Part shown: positions 8,191 through 16,127 of the stretch, in pieces
How positions within the stretch are numbered: the stretch's first letter is position 1
Layout of the letters: each line of letters starts with the position of its first letter
DNA from: Pseudomonadales bacterium
Lineage (GTDB): Bacteria > Pseudomonadota > Gammaproteobacteria > Pseudomonadales > Azotimanducaceae
Direction of reading: 5' to 3'
NCBI GenBank assembly: GCA_007122315.1
Contig: SKUB01000235.1
Location: 1 to 32,202 of the forward strand
Length of the DNA stretch: 32,202 nt
Translations under genes and position numbers: made by a program
Notes under the pieces: model-generated
Databases searched by the model: none
Seen by the model: the letters and a program-made list of their open reading frames with translations, nothing else
Told to the model about the DNA's origin: nothing

Positions 8191-9276
8191 ATGTTCAAGT
8201 TCCGTCGGAAGAAGGCCGGGGATCCGTCCCCCGAGTCGGAGCGGTCCGTCCCGGAGCAGCCTTCCGCTACCCGGACCTCCGACGGCAACACTTCGGAGTC
8301 GGTCAGCGACGACCAGGCCGCTCCGGAGGCAGCGTCCGGTGGGCTGTTCGGTCGTCTCAAGGCTGGGCTTTCGCGGACGCGGAGCAACCTGGCCAGCGGC
8401 ATCGGCCACCTGCTGCTCGGCCAGAAGGTCGTCGACGAAGCCCTGCTCGAAGAGCTCGAAACCCAGCTTCTGCTGGCCGACGTCGGTGTGGAGGCCACGT
8501 CCGATATCGTCTCGGCACTGGCTGCCCGGGTCGCGCGGCGGCAGTTGAATGACCCGCAGGCGCTGCTCGAAGCGCTGCGGGAAGAGCTGTCGGCCATGCT
8601 GCTCAAGCGCGCGCGGCCCTTCGCGATACCGGCGACGCCCCGCCCCTTCGTCATTCTGGTGGTCGGCGTCAACGGCGTCGGCAAGACCACCACCATCGGC
8701 AAGCTGGCCCGTCGCTTCAAGGATGCGGGCCTCGCACCCATGCTGGCCGCCGGTGACACCTTCCGGGCCGCGGCAGTGGAACAGCTGCAGATCTGGGGTC
8801 AGCGCAACGACGTGCCGGTGATTGCCCAGGGCGAAGGCGCGGACAGCGCTTCGGTGATTTTCGACGCCCTGTCTGCCGCCCGCAGCCGCGGCGCGGACGT
8901 GGTGCTGGCGGACACCGCCGGGCGCCTGCACAACAAACAGCATCTGATGGACGAACTCGCCAAGGTGGGTCGGGTCATGAAGCGCTTCGACCCCGAGGCA
9001 CCCCACGCGGTGCTGCTGGTGCTCGACGCCGGTACGGGCCAGAACGCCCTTGCCCAGGCCCGTGAATTCGGCCAGGCGGTGAACCTCACGGGTGTGGTGC
9101 TGACCAAGCTCGATGGAACTGCCAAGGGTGGCATCGTGTTTGCGATTTCCCGCCAGACCGACCTGCCCATCCAATTCATCGGCGTCGGCGAGGGGGTGGA
9201 GGATCTGCGGCCGTTCGAGCCGGAGGCCTTTGTCTCGGCGCTGCTCGACCAGGAAGGTGTCGGCATTGAGCCATGA
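8191..9276 (+). CDS. ftsY: Signal recognition particle receptor FtsY
   Basis: FtsY is the SRP receptor GTPase that delivers ribosome-nascent chain complexes to SecYEG. The 361-aa protein has a charged N-terminal A domain (residues 1 to about 50, rich in Ser, Glu and Asp, shorter than in E. coli), a helical N domain starting at GGLFGRLKAGLSRTR, and the NG GTPase with G1 GVNGVGKTTT, the GDTFRAAA insertion-box motif, G3 DTAGR, and G4 TKLDGTAKGG. The start has MFKFRRKK, a basic membrane-binding patch. Its stop overlaps the ftsE start (ATGA, 9273-9276), so translation is coupled. The order ftsY-ftsE-ftsX-rpoH is classic for gammaproteobacteria. Confidence 0.97.
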   Translation: MFKFRRKKAGDPSPESERSVPEQPSATRTSDGNTSESVSDDQAAPEAASGGLFGRLKAGLSRTRSNLASGIGHLLLGQKVVDEALLEELETQLLLADVGVEATSDIVSALAARVARRQLNDPQALLEALREELSAMLLKRARPFAIPATPRPFVILVVGVNGVGKTTTIGKLARRFKDAGLAPMLAAGDTFRAAAVEQLQIWGQRNDVPVIAQGEGADSASVIFDALSAARSRGADVVLADTAGRLHNKQHLMDELAKVGRVMKRFDPEAPHAVLLVLDAGTGQNALAQAREFGQAVNLTGVVLTKLDGTAKGGIVFAISRQTDLPIQFIGVGEGVEDLRPFEPEAFVSALLDQEGVGIEP

Positions 9277-9959
9277 TTGAGCTCACGGGGGTCAGCAAAC
9301 GCTTCACCAACGGCAGGGAAGCGCTGCAGAACCTGAACCTGACGCTGCCCCGAGGCACGTTGACCTTCCTCACCGGCCACTCCGGCGCTGGCAAGAGCAC
9401 GCTGCTGAAGCTGCTGCTGCGCATGGAGCTCGCCACCCGGGGTCAGGTCAGCGTCGGGGGCGTCAACCTCGCACGCATGCCGCGCCGGGCCGTTGCCCGC
9501 TATCGGCAGCGGATCGGTGTGGTGTTCCAGGATCATCTGCTGCTGCCCCAACGCAGCGTCTTCGACAACGTGGCGATGCCTCTCGTCATTGCCGGCTATC
9601 GGGAAGCAGATCGTGCCCGCCGGGTGCGTGCGGCGCTGAGCCGGGTCGGGCTGCTCGACAAGGAGCGTCAGTTCCCGACCCAGCTCTCCGCCGGCGAGCA
9701 GCAGCGGGTCGGCATCGCGCGTGCGGTGGTGAACCGCCCTGCCGTCCTGCTTGCAGACGAGCCAACCGGCAACCTGGATCCGACCCTGTCCCGGGAGATC
9801 ATGGGCCTGTTCCATCTGTTTCAGCAGGTGGGGGTGACTGTGCTCATCGCCACTCATGATCTGGAGTTGGTAGAGGGTTTCGGCGACCGCGTGGTGGAGT
9901 TGGCGGACGGCCGCGTGCTGGCGGACAGCGAGGAGGTGGACGATGGCGCGCACGCCTGA
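9273..9959 (+). CDS. ftsE: Cell division ATP-binding protein FtsE
   Basis: FtsE is the cytoplasmic ATPase of the FtsEX complex, which sits at the divisome and activates periplasmic amidase regulators such as EnvC. The 228-aa protein has Walker [11 protein letters not shown]-loop VVFQDHLLL, Walker [13 protein letters not shown] and the H-loop THD. The ABC signature reads LSAGEQQR (residues 138-145), with Ala at 140 where the usual form is LSGGEQQR. It overlaps ftsY by 4 bp and ftsX by 17 bp, indicating coupled translation. Length is standard (E. coli 222 aa). Confidence 0.97.
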   Translation: MIELTGVSKRFTNGREALQNLNLTLPRGTLTFLTGHSGAGKSTLLKLLLRMELATRGQVSVGGVNLARMPRRAVARYRQRIGVVFQDHLLLPQRSVFDNVAMPLVIAGYREADRARRVRAALSRVGLLDKERQFPTQLSAGEQQRVGIARAVVNRPAVLLADEPTGNLDPTLSREIMGLFHLFQQVGVTVLIATHDLELVEGFGDRVVELADGRVLADSEEVDDGAHA

Positions 9960-10905
9960 AGCCGCCGCGGATGCCCGCCTTCGTCTGGCGCGGCCTGCGG
10001 CCTGGGCCCTGCACCATCGGCTGGCGTTCCGCGAGACGCTGGGCCGGCTCAGCGCGGAGGGATTCAACACCCTGCTCGTGGTGCTTACCATCGGCGTCGC
10101 GCTGGCATTGCCGGGCTTGCTGTTCATCTCGGTGGAGCGGCTGGCATCCCTGAGCGATCGCTGGGATGGAACACCGAGAATCAACGTGTTCCTGACCGGC
10201 GCCGACGCCGAGGCCGTGGCCCTGGGCTGGCAGGCGAAACCGGACGTGGCGGCGGTGACGTATCAGTCGCCGGAAGCTTCGTTGCAGGAACTCATGGCGG
10301 CCACCGGTCTCGCTGACGGTTCGGATGGCATTCTCGCGGGCTTCGACGGCAATCCGCTCCCGGCCGTGGCCATCGTGACCCCGCGGCCGGAGGCCGCCGC
10401 GCCGGCCCGGGTCCGGGTGCTGGCGGCGGAGCTGGAAGCCGAGCCAGGCGTGGACGGCGTGCAGGTGGACCTGGAGTGGCTGCAACGGCTGCAGGCGGCC
10501 GTGGTGCTGATGGAGCGCCTCGCCTTGGGGCTCGGCGCCCTGCTGGCGCTGGCGGTGCTGCTGGTGGTGGGCAGTCTGACGCGGATGGCGGTGGCGCAGC
10601 GCCACGACGAGATTCGGGTGCTGAAGCTGGTGGGTGGCAGTGACGGCTTCGTCCTCCGGCCGTTTCTCTATCTGGGCCTGCTGCTGGGTCTCGCCGGCGG
10701 CCTGGCGGCGGTGCTCCTGCTGGCGCTGGCGCTGGCCTTCTTCGGCGTTCCCGTGGCCGAACTGGCGCGCAGTTACGGCTCGGACTTCCGGCTCGGCGGG
10801 GTGTCACCCGGCCTCGGCCTGCTCCTGCTGGCCGGTGGCGGGCTACTGGGCTGGTTGGGAGCCCTGCTCACGGCTCGCCGCCAGCTGCGCGCCATCGAAC
10901 CCTGA
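9943..10905 (+). CDS. ftsX: Cell division permease-like protein FtsX
   Basis: FtsX is the membrane half of FtsEX and passes FtsE ATPase cycles to periplasmic cell-wall hydrolase activators. The 320-aa protein has a cytoplasmic N-tail, TM1 at about residues 41-63, a periplasmic domain of about 120 residues, and a C-terminal FtsX-type permease block with three further membrane helices (about 187-212, 239-267 and 291-313). The segment VAQRHDEIRVLKLVGGSD between TM2 and TM3 is the conserved FtsX/MacB-type cytoplasmic loop. The start overlaps ftsE by 17 bp. The unit probably ends here, since rpoH follows after 122 bp with its own promoter. Confidence 0.96.
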   Translation: MARTPEAAADARLRLARPAAWALHHRLAFRETLGRLSAEGFNTLLVVLTIGVALALPGLLFISVERLASLSDRWDGTPRINVFLTGADAEAVALGWQAKPDVAAVTYQSPEASLQELMAATGLADGSDGILAGFDGNPLPAVAIVTPRPEAAAPARVRVLAAELEAEPGVDGVQVDLEWLQRLQAAVVLMERLALGLGALLALAVLLVVGSLTRMAVAQRHDEIRVLKLVGGSDGFVLRPFLYLGLLLGLAGGLAAVLLLALALAFFGVPVAELARSYGSDFRLGGVSPGLGLLLLAGGGLLGWLGALLTARRQLRAIEP

Positions 10906-10955
10906 AGCGGCGCTGACCCGCCGTTCCCGCGTCCTTGAAGGAACTCGAGGGCCAA

Positions 10956-10982
10956 TTAGCAGTCTTAGGAGATGACTGCTAA
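10956..10982. promoter_or_regulatory. CIRCE-like inverted repeat (putative HrcA operator) upstream of rpoH
   Basis: TTAGCAGTC (10956-10964) and GACTGCTAA (10974-10982) are perfect inverted repeats separated by nine bases. The canonical HrcA operator CIRCE is TTAGCACTC-N9-GAGTGCTAA. Half-site length and spacer are identical; only base 7 of each half-site differs, symmetrically (C to G). The element spans the rpoH core promoter, as expected for a repressor site. Sequence similarity is directly seen; HrcA binding is inferred. Confidence 0.65.
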
Positions 10983-10985
10983 AAT
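10956..10985 (+). promoter_or_regulatory. Candidate vegetative promoter of rpoH overlapping the operator
   Basis: TAAAAT (10980-10985) preceded by TGC is an extended -10 matching consensus at five of six positions. TTAGCA (10956-10961), 18 bp upstream, is a weak -35 (four of six). Transcription would start near 10992, about 36 nt before the ATG. Both hexamers are embedded in the half-sites of the CIRCE-like repeat. Confidence 0.6.
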
Positions 10986-11027
10986 TGGCGAAGCCCAGTA
11001 TCCATGGGCTGTCAGGAGGAGATCTCG

Positions 11028-11879
11028 ATGTCCACGGCGATCATTGCCACCGGCTCCCTGTCCCCCGGTCGGGACCTGGACCACTACATTCACACCGTCA
11101 ACAGCTTCGAGATTCTGACGCCCGAAGCCGAGCAGGACTTTGCCCGCCGGCTCCGCGATGAAGGCGATCTGGAAGCGGCTCGGCACCTCGTGCTCTCACA
11201 TCTGCGCTTCGTGGTGCACGTGGCGCGTTCCTACTCCGGTTACGGCCTGGCCCAGGCGGATCTGATCCAGGAAGGGAACGTCGGCCTGATGAAAGCGGTC
11301 AAGCGTTTCGACCCGGAATTCGGCGTTCGCCTCGTCTCCTTCGCAGTGCATTGGATCAAGGCCGAGATCCACGAGTTCATTCTCCGCAACTGGCGCATCG
11401 TCAAGGTGGCGACCACCAAGGCCCAGCGTAAGCTGTTCTTCAATCTGCGTGGCGCGAAGAAGCGCCTTGGCTGGATGTCCGGTGACGAGGTCCGGGCCAT
11501 CGCGGCCGACCTCGGCGTTGCACCGGAAGAGGTGACCCGCATGGAGGGCCGCCTGGCGTCCTACGATGCCTCCTTCGATGCCGATCCCAGCGATGACGAC
11601 GATGCCGTCTACGCGCCGTCCCAGTACCTGTTCGACGATCACTCCGATCCGGCGGAGCTGGTGGCGGACGAAGACTGGAGCGAGAGTTCCACGACCCTGT
11701 TGCAGCGTTCACTGGAGCAGCTCGACGAGCGCAGCCGGGACGTGATCGCGAGCCGTTGGCTCACGGACGACAAGCTCACGCTGCATGACCTTGCGGACCG
11801 CTATGAGGTCTCCGCCGAACGTATCCGGCAGATCGAAGCCAATGCGCTGAAGAAGCTCAAGGCTGCCATGGCGGCCTGA
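11028..11879 (+). CDS. rpoH: Heat-shock sigma factor sigma32
   Basis: This 283-aa group 3 sigma factor directs RNA polymerase to heat-shock promoters (chaperones, proteases). The RpoH box QRKLFFNLR at residues 133-141 is diagnostic. Region 2 is seen in [37 protein letters not shown] and region 4.2 in the C-terminal helix-turn-helix with [20 protein letters not shown]. The ATG at 11028 has a strong AGGAGGA at 11014-11020; an upstream in-frame ATG at 11004 would give a non-homologous extension and lacks such a site. The promoter carries a CIRCE-like palindrome. An Asp-rich stretch near residues 184-194 sits in the variable region before region 4. The DUF423 gene starts three bases after the stop. 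Confidence 0.97.
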   Translation: MSTAIIATGSLSPGRDLDHYIHTVNSFEILTPEAEQDFARRLRDEGDLEAARHLVLSHLRFVVHVARSYSGYGLAQADLIQEGNVGLMKAVKRFDPEFGVRLVSFAVHWIKAEIHEFILRNWRIVKVATTKAQRKLFFNLRGAKKRLGWMSGDEVRAIAADLGVAPEEVTRMEGRLASYDASFDADPSDDDDAVYAPSQYLFDDHSDPAELVADEDWSESSTTLLQRSLEQLDERSRDVIASRWLTDDKLTLHDLADRYEVSAERIRQIEANALKKLKAAMAA

Positions 11880-11882
11880 GCC

Positions 11883-12263
11883 GTGCGGGAACCCCTGCTG
11901 CTGGTCGGCGCATCACTGGCCGCCCTTGCCGTGGCCCTGGGAGCATTCGGTGCCCACGGGCTGCGGCAGCGCTTGGGTGAGGCCATCGCCACCTGGGAAA
12001 CCGCGGTTTTCTATCACCTGATCCACGCCCTCGCCATTGTCGTGATAGCAGCGCTGGCCCGCAGCGGCGTCGACCTCACCGGTCTTCGTCCGGCCGGTTG
12101 GCTGTTCTGCGTTGGCATCGTTCTGTTCTCCGGCAGCCTCTACCTGCTTGCGCTAGGTGGGCCGCGGGCCCTCGGTCCCATCACGCCGCTGGGCGGCGTC
12201 GCCTTCATTGCCGGTTGGATCTGGTTGGCGGTGGCCGCCGTTCGCGATGGCGTGAACCCCTGA
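11883..12263 (+). CDS. DUF423 (YgdD-like) small membrane protein
   Basis: The 126-aa product starts at GTG 11883, three bases after the rpoH stop. It is almost entirely hydrophobic, with four predicted membrane helices at about residues 4-24, 40-60, 70-90 and 98-120. The GAFGAHGLRQRL motif after the first helix and the FYHLIHALAIV segment are typical of DUF423. The function of the family is unknown. No separate promoter is visible, so it is probably cotranscribed with rpoH and trmB, linking it loosely to the heat-shock sigma gene. The N-terminal hydrophobic segment resembles a signal anchor. Confidence 0.9.
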   Translation: MREPLLLVGASLAALAVALGAFGAHGLRQRLGEAIATWETAVFYHLIHALAIVVIAALARSGVDLTGLRPAGWLFCVGIVLFSGSLYLLALGGPRALGPITPLGGVAFIAGWIWLAVAAVRDGVNP

Positions 12264-12274
12264 CCGGAGCGGCC

Positions 12275-12964
12275 ATGGATTCGAGTCCACCGCGGCGCAT
12301 CCGCAGTTTCGTTCGCCGTCGTGGGCGCCTGACCCAGGCCCAGGAGCGAGCGCTCAACGCACTGTGGTCACGGTTCGGCGTCGATGTGGCCGCGGCCACG
12401 GCGCCCGGTTACTGGGACCACGCCTTCGCCGAAACCGGCCCATTGACCCTCGAAATCGGGTTCGGCATGGGCCAGTCGCTGCTCGCCATGGCAGCAGCTG
12501 AGCCCCAGCGGCGCTTCGTGGGGGTGGAAGTGCACGAGCCCGGCATCGGCGCGCTGCTGGCCGGGATGGAGGCGCACCAGATCAGCAACATCCGGGTGCT
12601 GGCGGCCGACGTCACCGAGGTGCTGTCAACCGTTTTCGCGCCGGGAGAACTGGACCGGGTGCAGATCTTCTTCCCTGACCCCTGGCCCAAGCGGCGCCAT
12701 CACAAGCGGCGCCTGATCCAGCCTGAATTCGCAGCAATGCTGGCGGAGCGGGTCCGCCCCGGCGGTGACCTGCTGCTGGCCACGGACTGGACCCCTTACG
12801 CCCAGCACATGCTGGCGGTACTCGACGCGGCGCCCGAGTGGGACAACGTGGCAGGTCCCGGAGCCGTGGTGCCACGGCCGGCGCTGCGCCCGGAAACCCG
12901 GTTCGAGGTCCGCGGTCTGCGCCGTGGCTACGCCGTCAGCGATCTGCACTACAGACGCGTCTGA
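12275..12964 (+). CDS. trmB: tRNA (guanine-N(7)-)-methyltransferase
   Basis: TrmB methylates G46 in the variable loop of tRNAs. The 229-aa product shows the SAM-binding LEIGFGMGQSLLAMA, the GVEVHEPGIGALL acidic loop, and the family signature IFFPDPWPKRRHHKRRL. The N-terminal RIRSFVRRRGRLTQAQ is also typical. The start at 12275 is preceded by CCGGAG with good spacing; longer in-frame extensions into the DUF423 gene are non-homologous. It follows the DUF423 gene by 11 bp, so the two probably share a transcript. It faces hemW convergently across a gap of about 290 bp. Confidence 0.96.
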   Translation: MDSSPPRRIRSFVRRRGRLTQAQERALNALWSRFGVDVAAATAPGYWDHAFAETGPLTLEIGFGMGQSLLAMAAAEPQRRFVGVEVHEPGIGALLAGMEAHQISNIRVLAADVTEVLSTVFAPGELDRVQIFFPDPWPKRRHHKRRLIQPEFAAMLAERVRPGGDLLLATDWTPYAQHMLAVLDAAPEWDNVAGPGAVVPRPALRPETRFEVRGLRRGYAVSDLHYRRV

Positions 12965-13253
12965 ATTCTCCTCTGGGTGCGGCAGAGCGGCGATGGGGAG
13001 CGCCATGACCAAGGGCAGTCAGCGATCGCAAAGCCGACCCTTCGGGCCGACTTTCGCTCCACTGGCAGGGCGCTCGAATCAAGCGCAGTGGAAGCTGAAG
13101 TTGGCCGGAGGCCAGCGTCGCGATCGCGGACTGTTGCCGGGCTAAGGCGTGACGCAGATCGCGAAGCTCGCTGCGCGGACGTCAGTTCGCACCTGCGGGA
13201 TCAAAAGCCCGACAAATCAGAGACTATTGGGTTGTCTTCAGAGGCTGATGCGG
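12965..13253. other. Convergent intergenic gap between trmB and hemW
   Basis: No convincing gene is visible in these 289 bp. The only frame with a plausible start (13005-13145, 46 codons, GGGAG five bases upstream) has no recognisable sequence and is composition-neutral. The gap holds a hairpin at 13030-13054 and the palindrome CGCGATCGCG at 13119-13128. It separates two convergent transcription units, so terminators are expected here. Confidence 0.6.
13030..13054 (-). terminator. Candidate intrinsic terminator of the metX-hemW unit
   Basis: Read on the minus strand, the arms AAAGTCGGCCC and GGGTCGGCTTT pair over 11 bp around a GAA loop, using two G-U pairs. Only three U residues end the stem. 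On the plus strand the same two positions are C-A mismatches, so the structure favours minus-strand transcripts. It lies 200 bp past the hemW stop. Confidence 0.4.
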
Positions 13254-14411
13254 TCAGGCGAGGAAGCGGCCGACGACGCGGTCGAGGAAGCGCAGGCCCA
13301 GGGGTGTCGTGGTCAGCCGGTCCGGACGCAGCAGGTTCTCGTCTCGCAGGGCCGCGAGCTCGGCGGCCACGGTGGCCAGCGGCAGCCCGGTGCGCGCTTC
13401 GAACAGGTCCTCGTCCACGCCCTCGATCAGGCGCAGGGCATTGAGCATGAATTCCTCCGGCAGAACGGCACTGGCGACGATGTCTCGCTTCGCTCGCGGC
13501 CCGGGTCGTGCCGCGAGCCAGTCCCGCGGACTGCGGGTGTGGCGGCTGCGAACCACCTCGAGGCGGCCGCCGACGGGGTCTGCGGCCGCCCACGATGACA
13601 GCTTGCCGTGGGCACCCGGACCGAGCCCGAGGTAGTCCCCGAAGGTCCAGTAGTTGAGGTTATGGCGACAGGCCTCAAAGGGTCGGGCCCAGGCGGACAC
13701 CTCGTAGCGCTCATAGCCGGCCGCCATGAGGCGTGCGGCGCCTTCCTCCTCGATGTCGGCGAGAACGTCCTCCACCGGCAGCAGCGGCGGCCGCGAGTGG
13801 AATTCGGTGTTCGGCTCGATGGTCAGCTGATACCAGGAGAGATGACCGCCGGCCAGGGCGATGGCCTGATCGATATCCGCCAGTGCCTCCTCGGGGGACT
13901 GCCCGGGCAGCCCGTGCATCAGGTCCAGGTTGATCCGCTCGAACCCGGCCTTGCGGGCGGCCTCGACGGCGGTGATGGCTTCCCGGCCCCCATGGATTCT
14001 GCCCAGTGCCGCCAGGGCCCGGTCCGCGAAACTCTGGACACCCAGGCTCAGGCGGTTGACGCCGGCGCTGCGAAAGCCCGCGAAGCGATCCGCGTCCACG
14101 GTTCCCGGGTTCGCTTCCAGCGTGATCTCCACGTCCGCCGCCAGGCTCAGACGGCCGGCCAGCAGGTCGAGCACCGACCCCACGGTGGCCGGCTTCAGCA
14201 GACTCGGCGTTCCCCCCCCGAAAAAGATGCTCACCACGGGGCGGCCTGCCGCCGCAGTCAGGTCCTCGGCGAGATCGTCGGCGATGCGCTCGAGCCAGTC
14301 GCGCTCGGGCAGTTCACCGCTGAGGGCGTGGGAATTGAAATCACAGTAGGGGCATTTTCGGACACACCAGGGCACGTGCAGGTAGACCGCCAGCGGTGGC
14401 AGGCTGCTCAT
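13254..14411 (-). CDS. hemW: Heme chaperone HemW (radical SAM, coproporphyrinogen III oxidase-like)
   Basis: HemW is a radical-SAM protein now regarded as a heme chaperone rather than an oxygen-independent coproporphyrinogen oxidase. The 385-aa product carries the CVRKCPYCDF cluster-binding motif near residue 16, FFGGGTPSLL, LEANPGTVD, the SLGVQSF segment, and the HNLNYW motif that sets HemW apart from HemN. The start at 14411 overlaps the rdgB stop as ATGA; an open frame further upstream is not homologous. It is the last gene of the metX-metW-DUF4426-rdgB-hemW unit, an order shared with Pseudomonas. Length is normal. Confidence 0.95.
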   Translation of the reverse strand: MSSLPPLAVYLHVPWCVRKCPYCDFNSHALSGELPERDWLERIADDLAEDLTAAAGRPVVSIFFGGGTPSLLKPATVGSVLDLLAGRLSLAADVEITLEANPGTVDADRFAGFRSAGVNRLSLGVQSFADRALAALGRIHGGREAITAVEAARKAGFERINLDLMHGLPGQSPEEALADIDQAIALAGGHLSWYQLTIEPNTEFHSRPPLLPVEDVLADIEEEGAARLMAAGYERYEVSAWARPFEACRHNLNYWTFGDYLGLGPGAHGKLSSWAAADPVGGRLEVVRSRHTRSPRDWLAARPGPRAKRDIVASAVLPEEFMLNALRLIEGVDEDLFEARTGLPLATVAAELAALRDENLLRPDRLTTTPLGLRFLDRVVGRFLA

Positions 14412-15019
14412 GTTCCCCGCCAGCTGCCGAGCTGCGCGAGCAGCGCACGCACCGCCTGCCCTCGATGGGACACCGCAGCCTTTTCCTTGCGTTCCAATTC
14501 TGCGGCGCTGCGGCCGAGGGCCGGATCGAGGAACAGCGGGTCGTAGCCGAAGCCGTGACCGCCCCGGGGCTCGGTGAGAATCTCGCCCTCCCAGGTGCCG
14601 GTGGCGATCAGGGGCGCCGGATCCGCCGCGTGGCGCAGCAGCACCAGCACGCAATGGAAACGCGCGCGGCGGTTGCGGCGGCCTTTCAGGTCGGCCAGCA
14701 GACGGCGGTTGTTGGCGGCATCATCGGCGTCCAGACCGGCGAAACGCGCGGAACGCACTCCTGGCGCGCCGTGCAGGGCGTCGACAATGAGGCCGGAGTC
14801 GTCTGCGAGCGCCGGACGCTCGGCCAGCGCTGCCACGTGGCGGGCCTTGGCGAGGGCGTTCTCGACGAACGTCAAGCCTTCCTCGGGTGCAGGCTCGATA
14901 CCGAGCTCGGCCTGGGTGAGAAGTGCGAGCCCGAACTCAGCGAACAGCGGTGCGAGCTCGGCCTGCTTGCCCCGGTTGCCCGACGCGAGGACGATTTCGG
15001 AGGCCGTCACTGCCGCCAC
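14408..15019 (-). CDS. rdgB: dITP/XTP pyrophosphatase (RdgB/HAM1)
   Basis: This enzyme hydrolyses non-canonical purine nucleoside triphosphates (ITP, dITP, XTP), keeping them out of DNA and RNA. The 203-aa product has the substrate-binding ASGNRGK at the N-terminus, the catalytic ADDSGL loop, GFGYDPLF, and the C-terminal SHRGQA motif. The start codon is GTG at 15019, lying 13 bp inside the end of the preceding DUF4426 gene; the stop overlaps the hemW start. This tight packing indicates translational coupling. Because dut is absent at its usual place in this window, rdgB is the only nucleotide-pool sanitising gene seen. Confidence 0.96.
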   Translation of the reverse strand: MAAVTASEIVLASGNRGKQAELAPLFAEFGLALLTQAELGIEPAPEEGLTFVENALAKARHVAALAERPALADDSGLIVDALHGAPGVRSARFAGLDADDAANNRRLLADLKGRRNRRARFHCVLVLLRHAADPAPLIATGTWEGEILTEPRGGHGFGYDPLFLDPALGRSAAELERKEKAAVSHRGQAVRALLAQLGSWRGT

Positions 15020-15477
15020 AGCGCTTTCTGGAAGCGGAGCTCGTGACGGCGCCCGGTATCCGTGTCGGTGACCTGGATACGGAAGCGCAGGGTCTCCCGG
15101 TCGCTGAAACGAATGGTCTCCAGGTAGTAGATGGCCTGGGGATCTTCCACTTCCCGGAACCTGAGGGGTTGTGACTGTCCGAGCAGGTTCGTCACCGAGC
15201 CTTCGAGTTCGAGCCGCACGGGTGTGGTGGTTCCGTCGTCAGCCACACGACGCCCGGAAATATTGATCAGCCCACGGTCCGGTGCCCGGGTCAGGTCGTA
15301 GCGGGAGGCCATCTCCGGTGACAGGTCGGTGGTGTTGAACACGATGTAGTGCACGTCGAGGTCGTCGAAACGCTCGTACTGGCTGGCCATGGCAGGCTGC
15401 AGCAGGAGAGCTGCGAACAGTCCGAGCAGGGCGGCGCTTACGCTCCGCCGCTGCGGTGGAGGGCGAACGAAATTCAT
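15007..15477 (-). CDS. DUF4426 periplasmic protein
   Basis: The 156-aa product has an N-terminal signal sequence: basic PPPQRRS followed by a hydrophobic stretch (about residues 14-27) and a likely cleavage after AMA or MAS near residue 31. The mature part, starting QYERFDDLDVHYIVFNTTDL, matches DUF4426, including the conserved INISGRR-like and AIYYLETIRFSDRE segments. Function is unknown. The same family member sits between metW and rdgB in Pseudomonas, so the position supports the call. Its start overlaps metW by 4 bp (15474-15477) and its end overlaps rdgB by 13 bp. The fold is probably an all-beta secreted domain. Confidence 0.9.
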   Translation of the reverse strand: MNFVRPPPQRRSVSAALLGLFAALLLQPAMASQYERFDDLDVHYIVFNTTDLSPEMASRYDLTRAPDRGLINISGRRVADDGTTTPVRLELEGSVTNLLGQSQPLRFREVEDPQAIYYLETIRFSDRETLRFRIQVTDTDTGRRHELRFQKALWRQ

Positions 15478-16127
15478 GACGATGGCTCCCTGCGTGGCCC
15501 GGTCGATCCCGACCGTGCGCGGGCCAGCCCGTAGATGGCGATATTTCCGAACAGGTTCGACCACCGGTTGATGAAGCGGTTCGGTCGATAGCCGCCATTG
15601 ACCACCAGCCTGCGCGTGATGCGCAGTCCGCGTTCGCTGCACAGGGCCTCGAAGTCGGCGAACGTGCACAGGTGGATGTTCGGCGTGTCGTACCAGGCAT
15701 GCGGCAGGTGACTGGACACCGGCATGCGGCCACGAGTCGCGAGATGAAGCCGACAGCTCCAGTGGCCGAAGTTGGGGAAGGTGACGATACCTTCGGGGGC
15801 GATGCGCAGCATCTCGTCGAGGACGTTGGCCGGGTGCCGCACGGCCTGCAGGGTCTCGGTCATCACCACGAGATCGAAGCTGTCGGATTCGTAATCCGAG
15901 AGGTCCTCGTCGATGTTGCGCTCGATCACGTTCACGCCCTTGGCGATGCAGGCGGTGATCTTGTCGTGGTCGATCTCGAGTCCATAGCCGTTGACGCCGC
16001 GGTGGGCCTGCAGCCAGGCGAGCAGATCTCCGGTCCCGCAGCCGAGATCGAGGACGCGAGCGCCCTGCGGCACCATCTCGGAGATCAGCCGCAGATCCTC
16101 GCGCAACTCTGACGGGGCCTCGATCAT
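15474..16127 (-). CDS. metW: Methionine biosynthesis protein MetW
   Basis: MetW is a class I methyltransferase-fold protein found beside MetX. It is thought to assist homoserine acylation, although its exact reaction is not settled. The 217-aa product has the SAM-binding [15 protein letters not shown], the acidic GLEIDHDKI, and the MetW-typical [19 protein letters not shown] and VTFPNFGHW segments. A C-terminal Ser/Arg-rich tail of about 15 residues ([14 protein letters not shown]) extends past the conserved fold. It overlaps metX by 4 bp (ATGA, 16124-16127) and DUF4426 by 4 bp, so it is in the middle of a coupled operon. Confidence 0.95.
   Translation of the reverse strand: MIEAPSELREDLRLISEMVPQGARVLDLGCGTGDLLAWLQAHRGVNGYGLEIDHDKITACIAKGVNVIERNIDEDLSDYESDSFDLVVMTETLQAVRHPANVLDEMLRIAPEGIVTFPNFGHWSCRLHLATRGRMPVSSHLPHAWYDTPNIHLCTFADFEALCSERGLRITRRLVVNGGYRPNRFINRWSNLFGNIAIYGLARARSGSTGPRREPSS

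Noticed and set aside
10951-10989. Interpretation of the rpoH upstream palindrome as the ftsX intrinsic terminator
   Set aside because: The stem is not GC-rich, no U-run follows, and the inner arms and spacer match CIRCE much better.
13005-13145. A 46-codon frame with ATG and GGGAG upstream in the trmB-hemW gap
   Set aside because: Product has no recognisable motif, a composition like translated spacer, and it overlaps the hairpin at 13030-13054. Kept as spacer without further evidence.
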